64,000 nt of DNA. Source: Deltaproteobacteria bacterium. GTDB taxonomy: Bacteria; Myxococcota_A; Polyangia; HGW-17. Made by a program: the position numbers and the translations under genes. The notes under the pieces are model-generated. The model searched no databases. It saw only the letters and a list, made by a program, of their open reading frames with translations, and was not told where the DNA came from. Shown one piece after another: positions 7,154 through 16,769 of this stretch; position 1 is the first letter of the stretch, and the number at the start of each line of letters is the position of its first letter. The DNA lies in contig JAFGWM010000067.1 of assembly GCA_016937155.1 (NCBI GenBank), positions 1 to 64,000 of the forward strand. The letters run 5' to 3'.

Positions 7154-8366
7154 ATTCATCTTATTTGTGATTTTTCTTTCATCATGTAACAGCGAGAACC
7201 GCCTGCCAGATTCAGATTTAAAGCAAAAAGTATATAGACCCGATTGTAAAAAAATAACTCCAAAATACATTTCCTGTATGAAAAAACCTGCATTACTACC
7301 TGAACTTCGTAAATTCCAGCTGCCTTTTTCGGTGATGAGGAATTCATTAACTGTTACTCATGGAATATCCCAAACCAGAGGAAGTATAATTGTAGTCACC
7401 GACAGTGAAAATTTCACAAAGGGTAAATTCAATAAAATTGAAAAATATTTCAGTGCGTTAAAAGTAAAAACAGAGTTTCTTATAAGGGATATACATAAAA
7501 AACCGGAAATTTGGAAAAATCATCAAATCGATGACAAATCTGAAAAAAATTCCAAAGATGTCACTGTCCCCGAAAATAATTATCTGGATAAATATATAAA
7601 AATTAAAAGTGATTTTTTGCTTGTCAATAATGTCTTTTCAACGGATTTTTCCATAAAAAGTATAAATAGTATTTTGAAAATAAAAACAGACACTTCAGAG
7701 AAAATCAACAGGACTATAGATTACCTTCCCGAAACTGAAGTAATAAAAAAAATGGAATCTGAATTTTTTCTGATGTGTAAATCCCGCAAGGATTTGAAAA
7801 ACAGAATGAAATATATCACCGACTGTGGCAATAAATTCAGTGAATGCAATCAATTGATTGAATGTATAAATCACAAGATTGCCAGTGATTACCTGTCCAA
7901 CTCTCAAATTCAACTAATGAAAAAAAATAGCGATTATCCTTCTTTTGGTAAATCGGGACCTGAAATAATATATATTTTTAATCCATTAAACAGCTCTTCG
8001 CTGCGATTATTTATAAAATTTTTAAAATTATTTAAAGAATATCCAGTTTTCAAACTGACTGTATTCATTACCAGTGAAAATTCTGATGATATTGAAATTC
8101 TTTCATATTTTTCAGACATAATTTCTAAGAGTTCTATATTGGAAGCTATTCAGTTTTCACAATCTTTCATTAATAACAGGAAGTTTTCTTTGGAAACATC
8201 TAAAAAACAGAAAAATCTGATAACTGAGAATATTTCATTTCTGGAAAAGTCCTTTATCAATCAACTGCCAACAACTATTGTGGATGGTAAACTCATTGAG
8301 GGAATTCAGGATATAAACATATTTAAGCATATAATAATGCTAATAAATTCTGAAAATGGAGTTTAA
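7146..8366 (+). CDS. DsbA-related lipoprotein without redox cysteines
   Basis: A 406-residue predicted lipoprotein (lipobox LSSC, lipid Cys14). It shares three blocks with the next two genes: an N-terminal cysteine pair (C34, C44), a thioredoxin-like segment, and a four-cysteine helical module in mid-protein (about 212-245). Where its paralogues have CPAC, this protein reads FTKG, with no cysteine nearby. After the four-Cys module comes a second thioredoxin-like half ending in LPTTIVDG (cis-Pro loop) but again without CxxC. It therefore looks like a double thioredoxin-fold protein with both active sites erased, perhaps a scaffold or substrate-binding partner. The gene is noticeably more A/T-rich than its neighbours. 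Product recognised only by comparison with its paralogues. Confidence 0.75.
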   Translation: MSKFILFVIFLSSCNSENRLPDSDLKQKVYRPDCKKITPKYISCMKKPALLPELRKFQLPFSVMRNSLTVTHGISQTRGSIIVVTDSENFTKGKFNKIEKYFSALKVKTEFLIRDIHKKPEIWKNHQIDDKSEKNSKDVTVPENNYLDKYIKIKSDFLLVNNVFSTDFSIKSINSILKIKTDTSEKINRTIDYLPETEVIKKMESEFFLMCKSRKDLKNRMKYITDCGNKFSECNQLIECINHKIASDYLSNSQIQLMKKNSDYPSFGKSGPEIIYIFNPLNSSSLRLFIKFLKLFKEYPVFKLTVFITSENSDDIEILSYFSDIISKSSILEAIQFSQSFINNRKFSLETSKKQKNLITENISFLEKSFINQLPTTIVDGKLIEGIQDINIFKHIIMLINSENGV

Positions 8367-8367
8367 T

Positions 8368-9330
8368 ATGAAATTTTTTTTAATGATACTGACTGCTGGA
8401 TTATTTTTTCAGGCATGTGGAGGAAAATCCGATGATGTAATTCAGATGGAAACAGATAAAAAAAATTCCGTTAATGGTATTTCAACAAAGTCATCAAAAT
8501 TGAGTTGTGAAAAACTACTGGAGCGGCATGCTTCCTGCTTCGTTCCTGATTTTGAAAAAATATATAACATTCCAGTGGGGAAAAGCCCTGTAAAAGGGAG
8601 TAATGATGCACTTGTCACCCTTGTTGAATTCACGGATTTTCAATGTCCGGCATGTAAACATTTCTCAACTGTGACTATCCCCGCCATACAAAAAGAATTT
8701 GGTGACAAAATAAGAATAGTCTTCAAACATTTTCCACTTTCTTTTCACCCTATGGGTCTTAAAGCATCAATAGCTGCTATTGAAGTAATGAAAATTGGTG
8801 GAAACAAAGCATTCTGGAAATTCCAGAAACACCTGTTTGCTAATCAGGATAAACTTTCTATTGAATTCATTCTTGAAACCGCAAAATTGGCCGGGGTTGA
8901 TGACGCAAAAATCAGGGAAGCAATCGATAAGGGTAAAAACAAAGATATTATTAAGCAGGATCAGTTACTTGGAAATGATCTTGGGGTGGAGGGTACACCC
9001 TGGGTATATATCAATGGCATTCATATTTCCAGACAGAGTCCCCTTGAAGTTGCCAGAACTGAACTGGAGAAGGCTGAAAAACTTGTGAAAGCCGGTACCC
9101 CCAAATCAAAAATCTACACATTTATTACGGACCATGGAAAATCATTTCATAAAGTTCCAATGGATAAAAAAATCAGAAAACAGCTAATTGAAAGCTTTAA
9201 GAAACCTTTTCTGAAAAAATGTGAAGAAAAGACAGATAGTCCGATTATTAAAATATTCAGGGAATGCTCAACTGAAAAAATTTCATGTGGGGAATTCAGA
9301 TCGTGTTTTGAAAATAAATTCAACAAATAG
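8368..9330 (+). CDS. DsbA-family thioredoxin-fold lipoprotein (CPAC)
   Basis: A 320-residue lipoprotein (lipid Cys17 in FFQAC) with a DsbA/Thioredoxin_4 domain: VEFTDFQCPACK places the redox pair at C93 and C96, and GTPWVYING is the cis-proline loop. Extra cysteines C47/C57 precede the domain, and a four-cysteine tail follows it. Such proteins form or shuffle disulfides in exported proteins. The ATG at 8368 is preferred to the one at 8356 because GGAG sits 6 bases upstream and the upstream gene stops at 8366. Close paralogue of the next gene, with identical spacing of all N-terminal cysteines. Confidence 0.88.
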   Translation: MKFFLMILTAGLFFQACGGKSDDVIQMETDKKNSVNGISTKSSKLSCEKLLERHASCFVPDFEKIYNIPVGKSPVKGSNDALVTLVEFTDFQCPACKHFSTVTIPAIQKEFGDKIRIVFKHFPLSFHPMGLKASIAAIEVMKIGGNKAFWKFQKHLFANQDKLSIEFILETAKLAGVDDAKIREAIDKGKNKDIIKQDQLLGNDLGVEGTPWVYINGIHISRQSPLEVARTELEKAEKLVKAGTPKSKIYTFITDHGKSFHKVPMDKKIRKQLIESFKKPFLKKCEEKTDSPIIKIFRECSTEKISCGEFRSCFENKFNK

Positions 9331-9338
9331 GAGATAAT

Positions 9339-10328
9339 ATGCTCAGGTTATTTATTTTATTGGTTTTTATCAGTTCCTGTACAAATGAGGCTAAAGATAC
9401 CTCACCTAAAAAAGATAATGATTCATCCATTAAAGTCACAATGAACGCAGAAAAAAATGCTGCTAAAAACATGAGCTGTGACACACTTTTTGACAACTAT
9501 GGAAAATGCATCGTTTCTGACAAACGTGCTGTATTCAATATTCCCATCGGGAAATCTCCAGTAAAAGGAAATGCTGATGCTCTGGTAACCATTGTGGAAT
9601 TCAGTGATTTTCAATGTCCTGCATGCAAAGGATGGTCAAATACAGTATTTCCAGCACTTTTTAAAAAGTATCCTGGAAAATTGAGGCATGTATTCAAACA
9701 TTTTCCACTAAATTTTCATGATATGGCTAAAACTGCAGCCCAGATTGGGGTAATTGTTCAGTTGAAAAAAGGTTCTGATGCGTTCTGGAAATACCATGAT
9801 CTTGTTTTCGAATCCAAATCTGATCTGACTCTTGAGATTCTTATTTCTCTGGCCGCTTCTGCCGGAGTAAATTCAAAAGTCATTGCAAAGGAGCTTGAAA
9901 ACAACGATGTAAGAACATTTGTTGAAAACGATCTTAAACTTGGAAATAAACTCAGTGTCGGAGGTACTCCATGGGTATATATCAATGGTGAACTTTTCAG
10001 TGGAAACGCAAGTATAGCAGTAATGATTGAGCGTAAAATAAAAGAAGCTCAGGCTCTGGAGAAATCAGGAATTGCCAAAGAAAAACTATATGAAACTATT
10101 ACCGGTAAAGGCACTCCTGTTTCCATGGTTAAAATTCCATCTGCTGAATATATGAATCTGCTGTCAAAGGTCAGAGCTGGTTTTCTCGCCAAATGTAAAA
10201 AACCTGAGGGAAATTTTGTAAAACTTCTCAATATTATGAAATCATGCGCTGCAACCGAAAAGAAGAAATGTGATGATTTTGTTAAATGTGTGGAATTAGA
10301 AATAAAAAAAATTCAGGAGGGTCAGTAA
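9339..10328 (+). CDS. DsbA-family thioredoxin-fold lipoprotein (CPAC), second copy
   Basis: A 329-residue lipoprotein (lipid Cys14 in FISSC) aligned end to end with its upstream neighbour: C47/C57 pair, VEFSDFQCPACK (C93, C96), cis-Pro loop GTPWVYING, and a C-terminal four-cysteine module. AGGAG precedes the ATG by 5 bases. Probably an outer- or inner-membrane-anchored thiol oxidoreductase. It is the last gene of the rny-ymdB-lipoprotein unit; its stop overlaps the end of the convergent gene at 10322 by 7 bases, so no terminator separates them. Confidence 0.88.
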   Translation: MLRLFILLVFISSCTNEAKDTSPKKDNDSSIKVTMNAEKNAAKNMSCDTLFDNYGKCIVSDKRAVFNIPIGKSPVKGNADALVTIVEFSDFQCPACKGWSNTVFPALFKKYPGKLRHVFKHFPLNFHDMAKTAAQIGVIVQLKKGSDAFWKYHDLVFESKSDLTLEILISLAASAGVNSKVIAKELENNDVRTFVENDLKLGNKLSVGGTPWVYINGELFSGNASIAVMIERKIKEAQALEKSGIAKEKLYETITGKGTPVSMVKIPSAEYMNLLSKVRAGFLAKCKKPEGNFVKLLNIMKSCAATEKKKCDDFVKCVELEIKKIQEGQ

Positions 10329-11002
10329 ATTTCTCCTCTTGATTTTACTCTTTCAGTTGCCTCTGATAACGGCCTCATTAATTCATCCAGAATAGACAGT
10401 TGATCTCTAGTGCTAAACTCATCCTGAATAATTGCCATATATACATCAAGTTTTCTGTGAAAATCCTTTATTATGATTCTCAATTCTTTGAGTGTTTCTC
10501 TTGCATGCTCACTCTGTATTCTTGCGGTGTATTCTGTTTTTTCAAAATCCTCCTGAGCCTTTTTTATTGCAGCTATGGTTGAACCAAGGCCAAGAAGATC
10601 AATTGGCCTTTTCATATCATGGCTTTCTGCATCGTGGATAAGTTTGTGTATCCTAACTGACTCCTCTGTATATGGAGCTTTTATCCAGGAATAACCATCA
10701 CCAAAAAGTACTGATTCAACAAAATCTGCTGCCTGTTTTTTCTCTTTATCATCAAGACGATAACTGAAATGTGCAATACCATGAACCAGACTTATAACCA
10801 GGGCATCGCGTATTCTGTCTGCCATATCAACGCTTAGAGACTCAGGCTGTCTAATTTCCATCAGGCTGTCGCTCAATTCACTTAAATCAGATGCAATTGA
10901 CTTAAGTTGTGAATGCCCGGGAATGACCCTTAAGACTACGCTGTATATATCAGAACCCAGACGTACAATCTCACTAACGGGAAACCTTTTAAAAATTGTC
11001 AT
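10322..11002 (-). CDS. Hypothetical helical protein
   Basis: A 226-residue soluble protein without signal peptide or membrane helices, rich in Glu, Lys, Arg and Leu and probably all-helical. The C-terminal third (from about residue 140) reads as a coiled coil. No family was recognised. The start at 11002 is supported by AGGAG 7 bases upstream. It lies 75 bases downstream of the double-kinase gene on the same strand and could be co-transcribed with it, which makes a role in that signalling pathway possible but unproven. Confidence 0.7.
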   Translation of the reverse strand: MTIFKRFPVSEIVRLGSDIYSVVLRVIPGHSQLKSIASDLSELSDSLMEIRQPESLSVDMADRIRDALVISLVHGIAHFSYRLDDKEKKQAADFVESVLFGDGYSWIKAPYTEESVRIHKLIHDAESHDMKRPIDLLGLGSTIAAIKKAQEDFEKTEYTARIQSEHARETLKELRIIIKDFHRKLDVYMAIIQDEFSTRDQLSILDELMRPLSEATERVKSRGEIY

Positions 11003-11077
11003 TGAAAAACTCCTGTTCAGAAATTTCGGAATATTTCAATTAAACTTTATTGGAAAATAAAAAACTTGAGAATGATT

Positions 11078-13450
11078 TTAATATGGAAGACCCAGATACC
11101 TTGCAGCTCTGTTCTGTATATCTCTTGCTCTTTTACCACCACCATTTTTAGCACTTTTTCTGGCCAGCTCATGAGCAAGTGTATACTCACCCTTTTTCAT
11201 CGCCCGCTGAGCTCTTCTAAGCAGCCCGGTGGCCGGAGATCTTTTCTTCCATGAGGATTTTCTTCTGATAACTTTCTTTTTTTCTTTCACTTCAGGGATA
11301 TTATTTGGTTGAACCACTTTATTCAGGTGTTCTGATTTTCCCTCAACAACATGCATATCATTTTCCGAAGGTCCTTCAACAAGAAGCAGCCTTTGTGGAG
11401 TAAATCCTTCAAACTCTGCCATTTCAGATGAAGAACCTTTTCCAGCCTGAATCATTCCAAAAGTGAATATCAAAGCTCCAAAAAGCGCCAGTCCAAGCGG
11501 CATCCATGAGCCTGTATCAGATGCCCTGTGGGATGATTTCTCAGAAGGATTAATTTTCAACTGTGCTGTTGCCAGCATTGGTTCTGGACTCTCATTCTTC
11601 AAAGATGGAGCATTACCATCAAAGGATAATTCTCTCAAAACAGCCCCTACACTACTCAGAGACGATGGTCTTTTCAATGGGTCCTGAGCCAAACAACCCT
11701 CTATCAGTGCTTTTAGTCTTAAAGGAAGATCAGGCCTTTTCTGTTCAATTGATGGCCGTCTTCCATGAATCTTATCCTGAATAATCGTCTCAGTTCTCAT
11801 GGACTGATATGGCGGTTTGCCAGTGAAAATTTCAAAAAGAACGGCGCCAAAACTATAAATATCTGCTTTGGGAGAGGGTTTTTCACCCAAGAGAAGCTCA
11901 GGAGCAATATATTCCGGTGTGCCCAGAGTAATACCGGGTCTGGTGAGATTTTCATCATCTCCAATTACAGATTTAGAAATACCAAAATCAATTATTTTAA
12001 GTTGTTCCCGTCCAAGATGGTCCTTAACAATATGAATATTCTCCGGTTTAATGTCCCTGTGTACAAGTCCTTCCTCGTGTGCAGCCTGAATACCTAGTGC
12101 CAACTGGGCTCCCAGATTACAACCTCTCCTCAAGTCCAGTGCTCCTGATTCGAGAATTGTACCAAGATTTTGCCCATCAAGAAGTTCCATTACAAGAAAA
12201 GGCTTTGAGCCTGAGATGAAACCATAGTCAAGCACATCAACAACACTTGGATGTTCAATTCTGGAAGCAGCCCTAGCTTCTCTTTTAAATCTGATTTCAG
12301 CTTCAGAAGCATTCATTGTTGTTTTCGGTTCAAGAATCTTAAGGGCAACTTTCCTGCCGAGAGTCTGATGAACTGCTTCAAACACTCTTCCCATACCACC
12401 TTCACCAAGAAGTCTCTGGATGAGATACTTGTCAGCTACCAGATCTCCTGGCTTTACCTCTTTTTCTGTATTCTTCTTCCATCTTCTGTATTCATCGAGG
12501 AGATAACTGCGTTCATTTTTAAAAGTTGATATTTCATCCTGAAAAAGATACTCCATAAAGGCGCTCATGTTTCTTGATTCGGTTCCAGGATAATTTACAC
12601 TCAGCCACGTTCCCATTGCAGTAGTCAGACTTGGAGCATCGGGCCTTTTTTCAGGATCATATTCAAGCATTGAAAGAACTATTTTATCTAGCTCTCCATT
12701 TCCTCTACCGGCAACCTTGCTTGGGGGAACCAATTCCTTGTTAATACCACGCTTTTTCAGTTGAGCAGCCAGATTTGTATCCTTATCATTCTCAAAAAGT
12801 CTTTTCCTCGTAATCATCTCCCAGAAAATAATCCCCAGAGAGAAAATATCACTTTTTGAGGTTAATTCTTTTCCAAGTGCCTGCTCGGGACTTAAGTATG
12901 GTAATTTTCCATAGATAATTCCAGGCTTGGTAAAGCGTCTTCCTTCGCTTTGTCTGGCCAGCCCAAAATCAAGAACCTTCACCTCTCCGGTAAATGAAAC
13001 CATAATATTTGGAGGACTTATATCACGGTGAACAAGATTCAATTCCTGAAAACTATGGGCATGAGATAGGCCCTTGGACGCCTCTTTCATAAGATAAACA
13101 ACAATTTCAAGAGGAAATGGAATTCTCTTTTCAGCACATCTGTTCCATATACTCCTGAGGTTTTCCCCTTCAACCAGTTCCATCGCCATATATGCTTCCT
13201 GCCCCATAACACCAACATCAAACACACTAACCAAATTGGAATGGTTTAACTTTACACTGATTTCAGCTTCTGACTGAAATCTCAATAAAGCATCAGGATT
13301 AGAATTCTGAGGAAGAATTTTTTTAATTGCACAGAATTTTTCCCATCCCGAATCACCAAGTATGGATAACCAGACCTGACCCATGCCACCGCGTGCAATT
13401 GATTTCAGTAAAACGTACCTGCCAAAATTAGAAAATATATTATCTTTCAT
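11078..13450 (-). CDS. Ser/Thr protein kinase with two complete kinase domains
   Basis: A 790-residue protein. Kinase domain 1 (about 10-275) has the glycine loop ARGGMGQVW, the AIKKIL lysine, HRDISPPN and DFG. Kinase domain 2 (about 335-605) has GEGGMGRVF, ALKIL, HRDIKPEN and DFG. Both look catalytically intact. A single TM helix follows near 650-670, then a short C-terminal domain resembling a TPR hairpin, presumably on the other side of the membrane. HRDISPPN is typical of myxobacterial kinases, while HRDIKPEN is the general bacterial form, so the halves may not be a simple duplication. The gene is transcribed away from another kinase at 13660. Confidence 0.92.
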   Translation of the reverse strand: MKDNIFSNFGRYVLLKSIARGGMGQVWLSILGDSGWEKFCAIKKILPQNSNPDALLRFQSEAEISVKLNHSNLVSVFDVGVMGQEAYMAMELVEGENLRSIWNRCAEKRIPFPLEIVVYLMKEASKGLSHAHSFQELNLVHRDISPPNIMVSFTGEVKVLDFGLARQSEGRRFTKPGIIYGKLPYLSPEQALGKELTSKSDIFSLGIIFWEMITRKRLFENDKDTNLAAQLKKRGINKELVPPSKVAGRGNGELDKIVLSMLEYDPEKRPDAPSLTTAMGTWLSVNYPGTESRNMSAFMEYLFQDEISTFKNERSYLLDEYRRWKKNTEKEVKPGDLVADKYLIQRLLGEGGMGRVFEAVHQTLGRKVALKILEPKTTMNASEAEIRFKREARAASRIEHPSVVDVLDYGFISGSKPFLVMELLDGQNLGTILESGALDLRRGCNLGAQLALGIQAAHEEGLVHRDIKPENIHIVKDHLGREQLKIIDFGISKSVIGDDENLTRPGITLGTPEYIAPELLLGEKPSPKADIYSFGAVLFEIFTGKPPYQSMRTETIIQDKIHGRRPSIEQKRPDLPLRLKALIEGCLAQDPLKRPSSLSSVGAVLRELSFDGNAPSLKNESPEPMLATAQLKINPSEKSSHRASDTGSWMPLGLALFGALIFTFGMIQAGKGSSSEMAEFEGFTPQRLLLVEGPSENDMHVVEGKSEHLNKVVQPNNIPEVKEKKKVIRRKSSWKKRSPATGLLRRAQRAMKKGEYTLAHELARKSAKNGGGKRARDIQNRAARYLGLPY

Positions 13451-13612
13451 ACGTATACATTATCCCACATTGTATCCTTTTACAAATTACTGGTGAATAT
13501 TTTTTACAACATATTGTTTTTTGTTATATTTTTACAGCATCAATATATTTTCCCCCAAATCCATAATGATTTTGATGTAAAACTAATTAAGCCCATTATG
13601 GGTTTATTCTCT

Positions 13613-13640
13613 TTGAACATGTGATTTTTTATTGTAGTAT
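13613..13640 (+). promoter_or_regulatory. Possible promoter of the kinase gene at 13660
   Basis: TTGAAC (13613-13618) and TAGTAT (13635-13640) lie 16 bases apart, 19 bases before the start codon. An imperfect inverted repeat (AAGCCC/GGGTTT, about 13588-13604) sits just upstream. The 209-base divergent gap 13451-13659 is AT-rich and holds no gene. Confidence 0.25.
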
Positions 13641-13659
13641 TCGTTGAGATTTTCCGGCA

Positions 13660-14976
13660 ATGATGAACACACAAAAGTATCAGATAATCAAGAAACTCGA
13701 TTCCGGTGGTATGGCTGAAGTTTTTCAGGCCAGTGTTGAAACAATTAAAGGTTTTAAAAAAACCGTTGCGATTAAAAGAATCAGACCGAATCTAATAGAG
13801 GATCAGAAATTCGTCCAGATGTTTATGGATGAAGCCAGACTGAGTCTTTACCTTCAGCATGCTAATATTGCGAGTGTTTTTGATGTAGGAACAAGTGGTG
13901 ATCATTTCTTTATTGTCATGGAATATGTTGAAGGAATGAATCTTAGATCGATTCTTGAGCATATTCCGTCAAAGAAAATTTCTATCCCAATGGCTGTATA
14001 TATCATTAACAACGTATGTGAAGCACTTGACTACGCTCATTCACTGAGAGATTCCGCCAGTGGCAGGCATTTGAATATTGTGCATCGTGATATAAGCCCA
14101 CCAAATATACTTCTTAGTGTTCAGGGGGAAATAAAACTTGTTGATTTTGGACTGGCTAAAGCAGCAAATCAGGAAGAAGAATCTGATCCTGGTATCATAA
14201 AAGGAAAATTCAGTTATCTTTCCCCTGAAGCAGCAATGGGACTTACTGTTGATCATAGAACAGATATCTTTGCAGCAGGTATAATACTCTGGGAGCTAAT
14301 AAGTGGGAAAAGACTTTTCCATGGGGAAACAGACTATGATACAGTTTCTCTTGTAAGAGATGCTAAAGTACCTGAACTGAATGACTCCGACGTCCCTGAA
14401 GAATTATGGAAAATTATACTTAAATCACTGGCTAGAGATCCTGAACTTCGTTATCAGAAAGCCGGAGACATGAGTGAGGATCTCACAAGCTTCCTTTTTA
14501 ATTATGGAAAAGCTGTTCAAAAAAGAGATATATCAAAACTTGTGGCAGAAGCCCAAAAATCAAGAAAACGTAAAGAACCAAGTGCTCTTATATCCAGAGA
14601 TAGTCTGCTCACAAATCTGATTCAGGATGAATTGAATAAACTGATAAGTCTTGGTACGGATCTTGAGCATGGAGAAGATGATATAGGAGCGGCACCAATC
14701 TCTCTTGAAAGTCTTGAAGTCAGTCATAGCATGGAAGCTACAACTCCACCGGTTTTTGAAAATCAGCAGCCAGAGAAAACTTCCTCTGAAACTGAACATG
14801 AAAGTTATGAGGACCAGTTTCCTCCAGTGGACTTAAAAAACCATCATACCACGACATCACGTCCTATCTCCTTTATGAGAAAACATCAGGATACATCCAG
14901 TAAAAACTGGATTGTTCCAGTCATTATTCTCATCTTAGCACTGGCTGCAGCAGTATATTTCCTGATTTTAAGATAA
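13660..14976 (+). CDS. Membrane-anchored Ser/Thr protein kinase
   Basis: A 438-residue kinase. The catalytic domain (about 7-275) has DSGGMAEVF, the AIKRI lysine, HRDISPPN and DFG, so it should be active. A Ser/Glu-rich linker leads to one C-terminal TM helix (about 416-436) with almost nothing beyond it, so there is no extracellular sensor. It resembles the first domain of the adjacent double kinase more than the second and is transcribed divergently from it. The ribosome site is poor; two adjacent ATGs could serve as start. Confidence 0.9.
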   Translation: MMNTQKYQIIKKLDSGGMAEVFQASVETIKGFKKTVAIKRIRPNLIEDQKFVQMFMDEARLSLYLQHANIASVFDVGTSGDHFFIVMEYVEGMNLRSILEHIPSKKISIPMAVYIINNVCEALDYAHSLRDSASGRHLNIVHRDISPPNILLSVQGEIKLVDFGLAKAANQEEESDPGIIKGKFSYLSPEAAMGLTVDHRTDIFAAGIILWELISGKRLFHGETDYDTVSLVRDAKVPELNDSDVPEELWKIILKSLARDPELRYQKAGDMSEDLTSFLFNYGKAVQKRDISKLVAEAQKSRKRKEPSALISRDSLLTNLIQDELNKLISLGTDLEHGEDDIGAAPISLESLEVSHSMEATTPPVFENQQPEKTSSETEHESYEDQFPPVDLKNHHTTTSRPISFMRKHQDTSSKNWIVPVIILILALAAAVYFLILR

Positions 14977-15046
14977 ATCAGCCACACAAATTAATTTTTT
15001 CTGTCTTCAATATTGGTTTTTTAGAAATTAATAATCTGAGGGTTGG

Positions 15047-16714
15047 CTATGAGGGTTTTGCAATAAGATGCATTGTGAAACACCAAGATTTTGAGTATTT
15101 CTTGTCAGCATCTTTTTTAAGCACAGCACTTCTCGAATGTCTTACACAGCCGGAAAATCCACCAGCGCTTAAACCGCTGACACTTGTGATTGAGAAATTT
15201 CCTCCGCTAATACTGGCACAGACTTTAACTGTCTTCGTTCCAGTACCCACAAGACCTTTTTCGCCAGCTTTTCTGAAACATCTGATAATTCTATACTTCA
15301 CACCACCCATATATTTAATCAATGCCAGAGGAGCCCCGGGAGGAGTCAACCCGGAAGCTGTAGCGGTAACAATAGGCTTGGTCATACCAACCATTGCCGG
15401 AATATTTGTCATAATTGTTACCGGTGGGGTTCCTATCATAATAGGGGCAATCATGATGTTGCCTATCATGCCTGTTGGAATCATTATCTTCCCGGTGTCA
15501 ATCTTAATACCAGGATTAATATTGGTATTTATTCCACCCTTGGGAAGCTTACCGGATGGAAGACCACTTCTTCCACCCTTTCCACCGCCGCCGCCGCCAC
15601 TGCCATACTCATTATCAGCTGTGTGCTCGCCTGCTTTAAACTGGGTATGAGTCTGTGTTGTACATGTAGCACCAGTACAGGGACCATCAACAACAGTTTC
15701 CTTTACGCTACTTCCTACACTTGTATTACCAACATTGGTAATATTTGTTGTTACTATTGGTCCTCCCTGTGGCAGGCCTAGATCCTTAGGAATATTAATA
15801 TTGTTACCGATATTTTTTATTGCCTTCAAATCCGCATCAGACATTTTGATATTCAGTTTGTCAATATTCTTTAATCCTTTGTCTGATGCAATCTTGTTTG
15901 CAACATTCTCTTTAGTGGCAGGTCCTGTATCCTTTGAAGTTGATTTTACAGCAACCTTTTTGGTTGCCACATTTCCGGGATCCTTTTTTTCTTCCTTCCC
16001 AGCATTGGCTTTAGCGTTTTTATCAAGCTCTTCCTGAGATTTCTTATCTTTTTTATTTTTCTCATCCACCTGTTCAGTGTGTCTTGCCATAGCTTTGGCT
16101 ATCAACTTTTTGGACGCATCATTACTTGGTTTCCAGTTGGGATCATAATATGAATTCATCAGGAAAATCACAAGAGGTGCGAAAATAATTACAGAACCAA
16201 AGACACTGGCGATAAAAGTGCTTCCAAGATATGTCCTGAGTGCATAAACACCCCACATGATGTGTGGAAGTTGTGGTTTGGGAAGTTCGGGAGGCTGAGG
16301 TACAAAATGAAATAAAATTGTCACCTCTCCAATAACCAGCTTTCCTCTGGAACAGTTTGCGAGATCAAGCTTGTAGTACTCACCGGACTTTTTAATATGT
16401 TCGCCTCTTTCAAGAGCCTGATTCAGAGTGACAACCTTACCATCAATCGCCAGTCTTGCGTCCATACCCTTTACAAAATTAAGAACATAACTATTTTTTA
16501 CTTCTTCAAACACCTTAAAGGATCTGGGCAGATCCTTTGATGGAATCAGAAAAACATTATCAGCACCCCTACCTATAGTTACATGACCACCCTTTTTAAG
16601 TAGCTTTTCTTCAACAATTCGCCCGTTCTGGACAATTCCTATACGCAATACCTTCCTTGCACTTTCAGCAACATTTAGCGCACTCGTGGATTTTCTGGGA
16701 GTCTGAGAAGCCAT
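15047..16714 (-). CDS. FHA-like / TonB-like envelope protein (GltG/AgmX type)
   Basis: A 555-residue protein. An N-terminal FHA-like domain (about 20-135, IGRGADN motif) should be cytoplasmic. A TM helix near 165-187 follows, then a long Lys/Ala-rich and Gly/Ile/Met-rich periplasmic stretch with a seven-residue glycine run, and a C-terminal domain of about 95 residues resembling the AgmX/PglI C-terminal (TonB-like) family, with four cysteines (C-x-C spacing unlike typical members). The same layout occurs in GltG of the Myxococcus gliding/focal-adhesion machinery. Its role here is an inference. GGAGG 5 bases upstream supports the start. The Gly-rich part generates a long open frame on the other strand that is not a gene. 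Confidence 0.8.
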   Translation of the reverse strand: MASQTPRKSTSALNVAESARKVLRIGIVQNGRIVEEKLLKKGGHVTIGRGADNVFLIPSKDLPRSFKVFEEVKNSYVLNFVKGMDARLAIDGKVVTLNQALERGEHIKKSGEYYKLDLANCSRGKLVIGEVTILFHFVPQPPELPKPQLPHIMWGVYALRTYLGSTFIASVFGSVIIFAPLVIFLMNSYYDPNWKPSNDASKKLIAKAMARHTEQVDEKNKKDKKSQEELDKNAKANAGKEEKKDPGNVATKKVAVKSTSKDTGPATKENVANKIASDKGLKNIDKLNIKMSDADLKAIKNIGNNINIPKDLGLPQGGPIVTTNITNVGNTSVGSSVKETVVDGPCTGATCTTQTHTQFKAGEHTADNEYGSGGGGGGKGGRSGLPSGKLPKGGINTNINPGIKIDTGKIMIPTGMIGNIMIAPIMIGTPPVTIMTNIPAMVGMTKPIVTATASGLTPPGAPLALIKYMGGVKYRIIRCFRKAGEKGLVGTGTKTVKVCASISGGNFSITSVSGLSAGGFSGCVRHSRSAVLKKDADKKYSKSWCFTMHLIAKPS

Positions 16715-16769
16715 ATTTTCCTCCAGTTATCAACTGCCTGCAATATTACTTATGTAAATTGGCAAGGGA

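Noticed and set aside
14977-15046. Bidirectional terminator between convergent kinase and FHA/TonB-like genes
   Set aside because: Only AT-rich partial complementarity (ATTAAT/ATTAAT) and interrupted T-runs; no stable GC stem.
15075-15650. Plus-strand frame of 191 codons rich in Pro, Leu and Ile
   Set aside because: Antisense to the Gly/Ile/Met-rich spacer of the FHA/TonB-like gene; low complexity explains the lack of stops.
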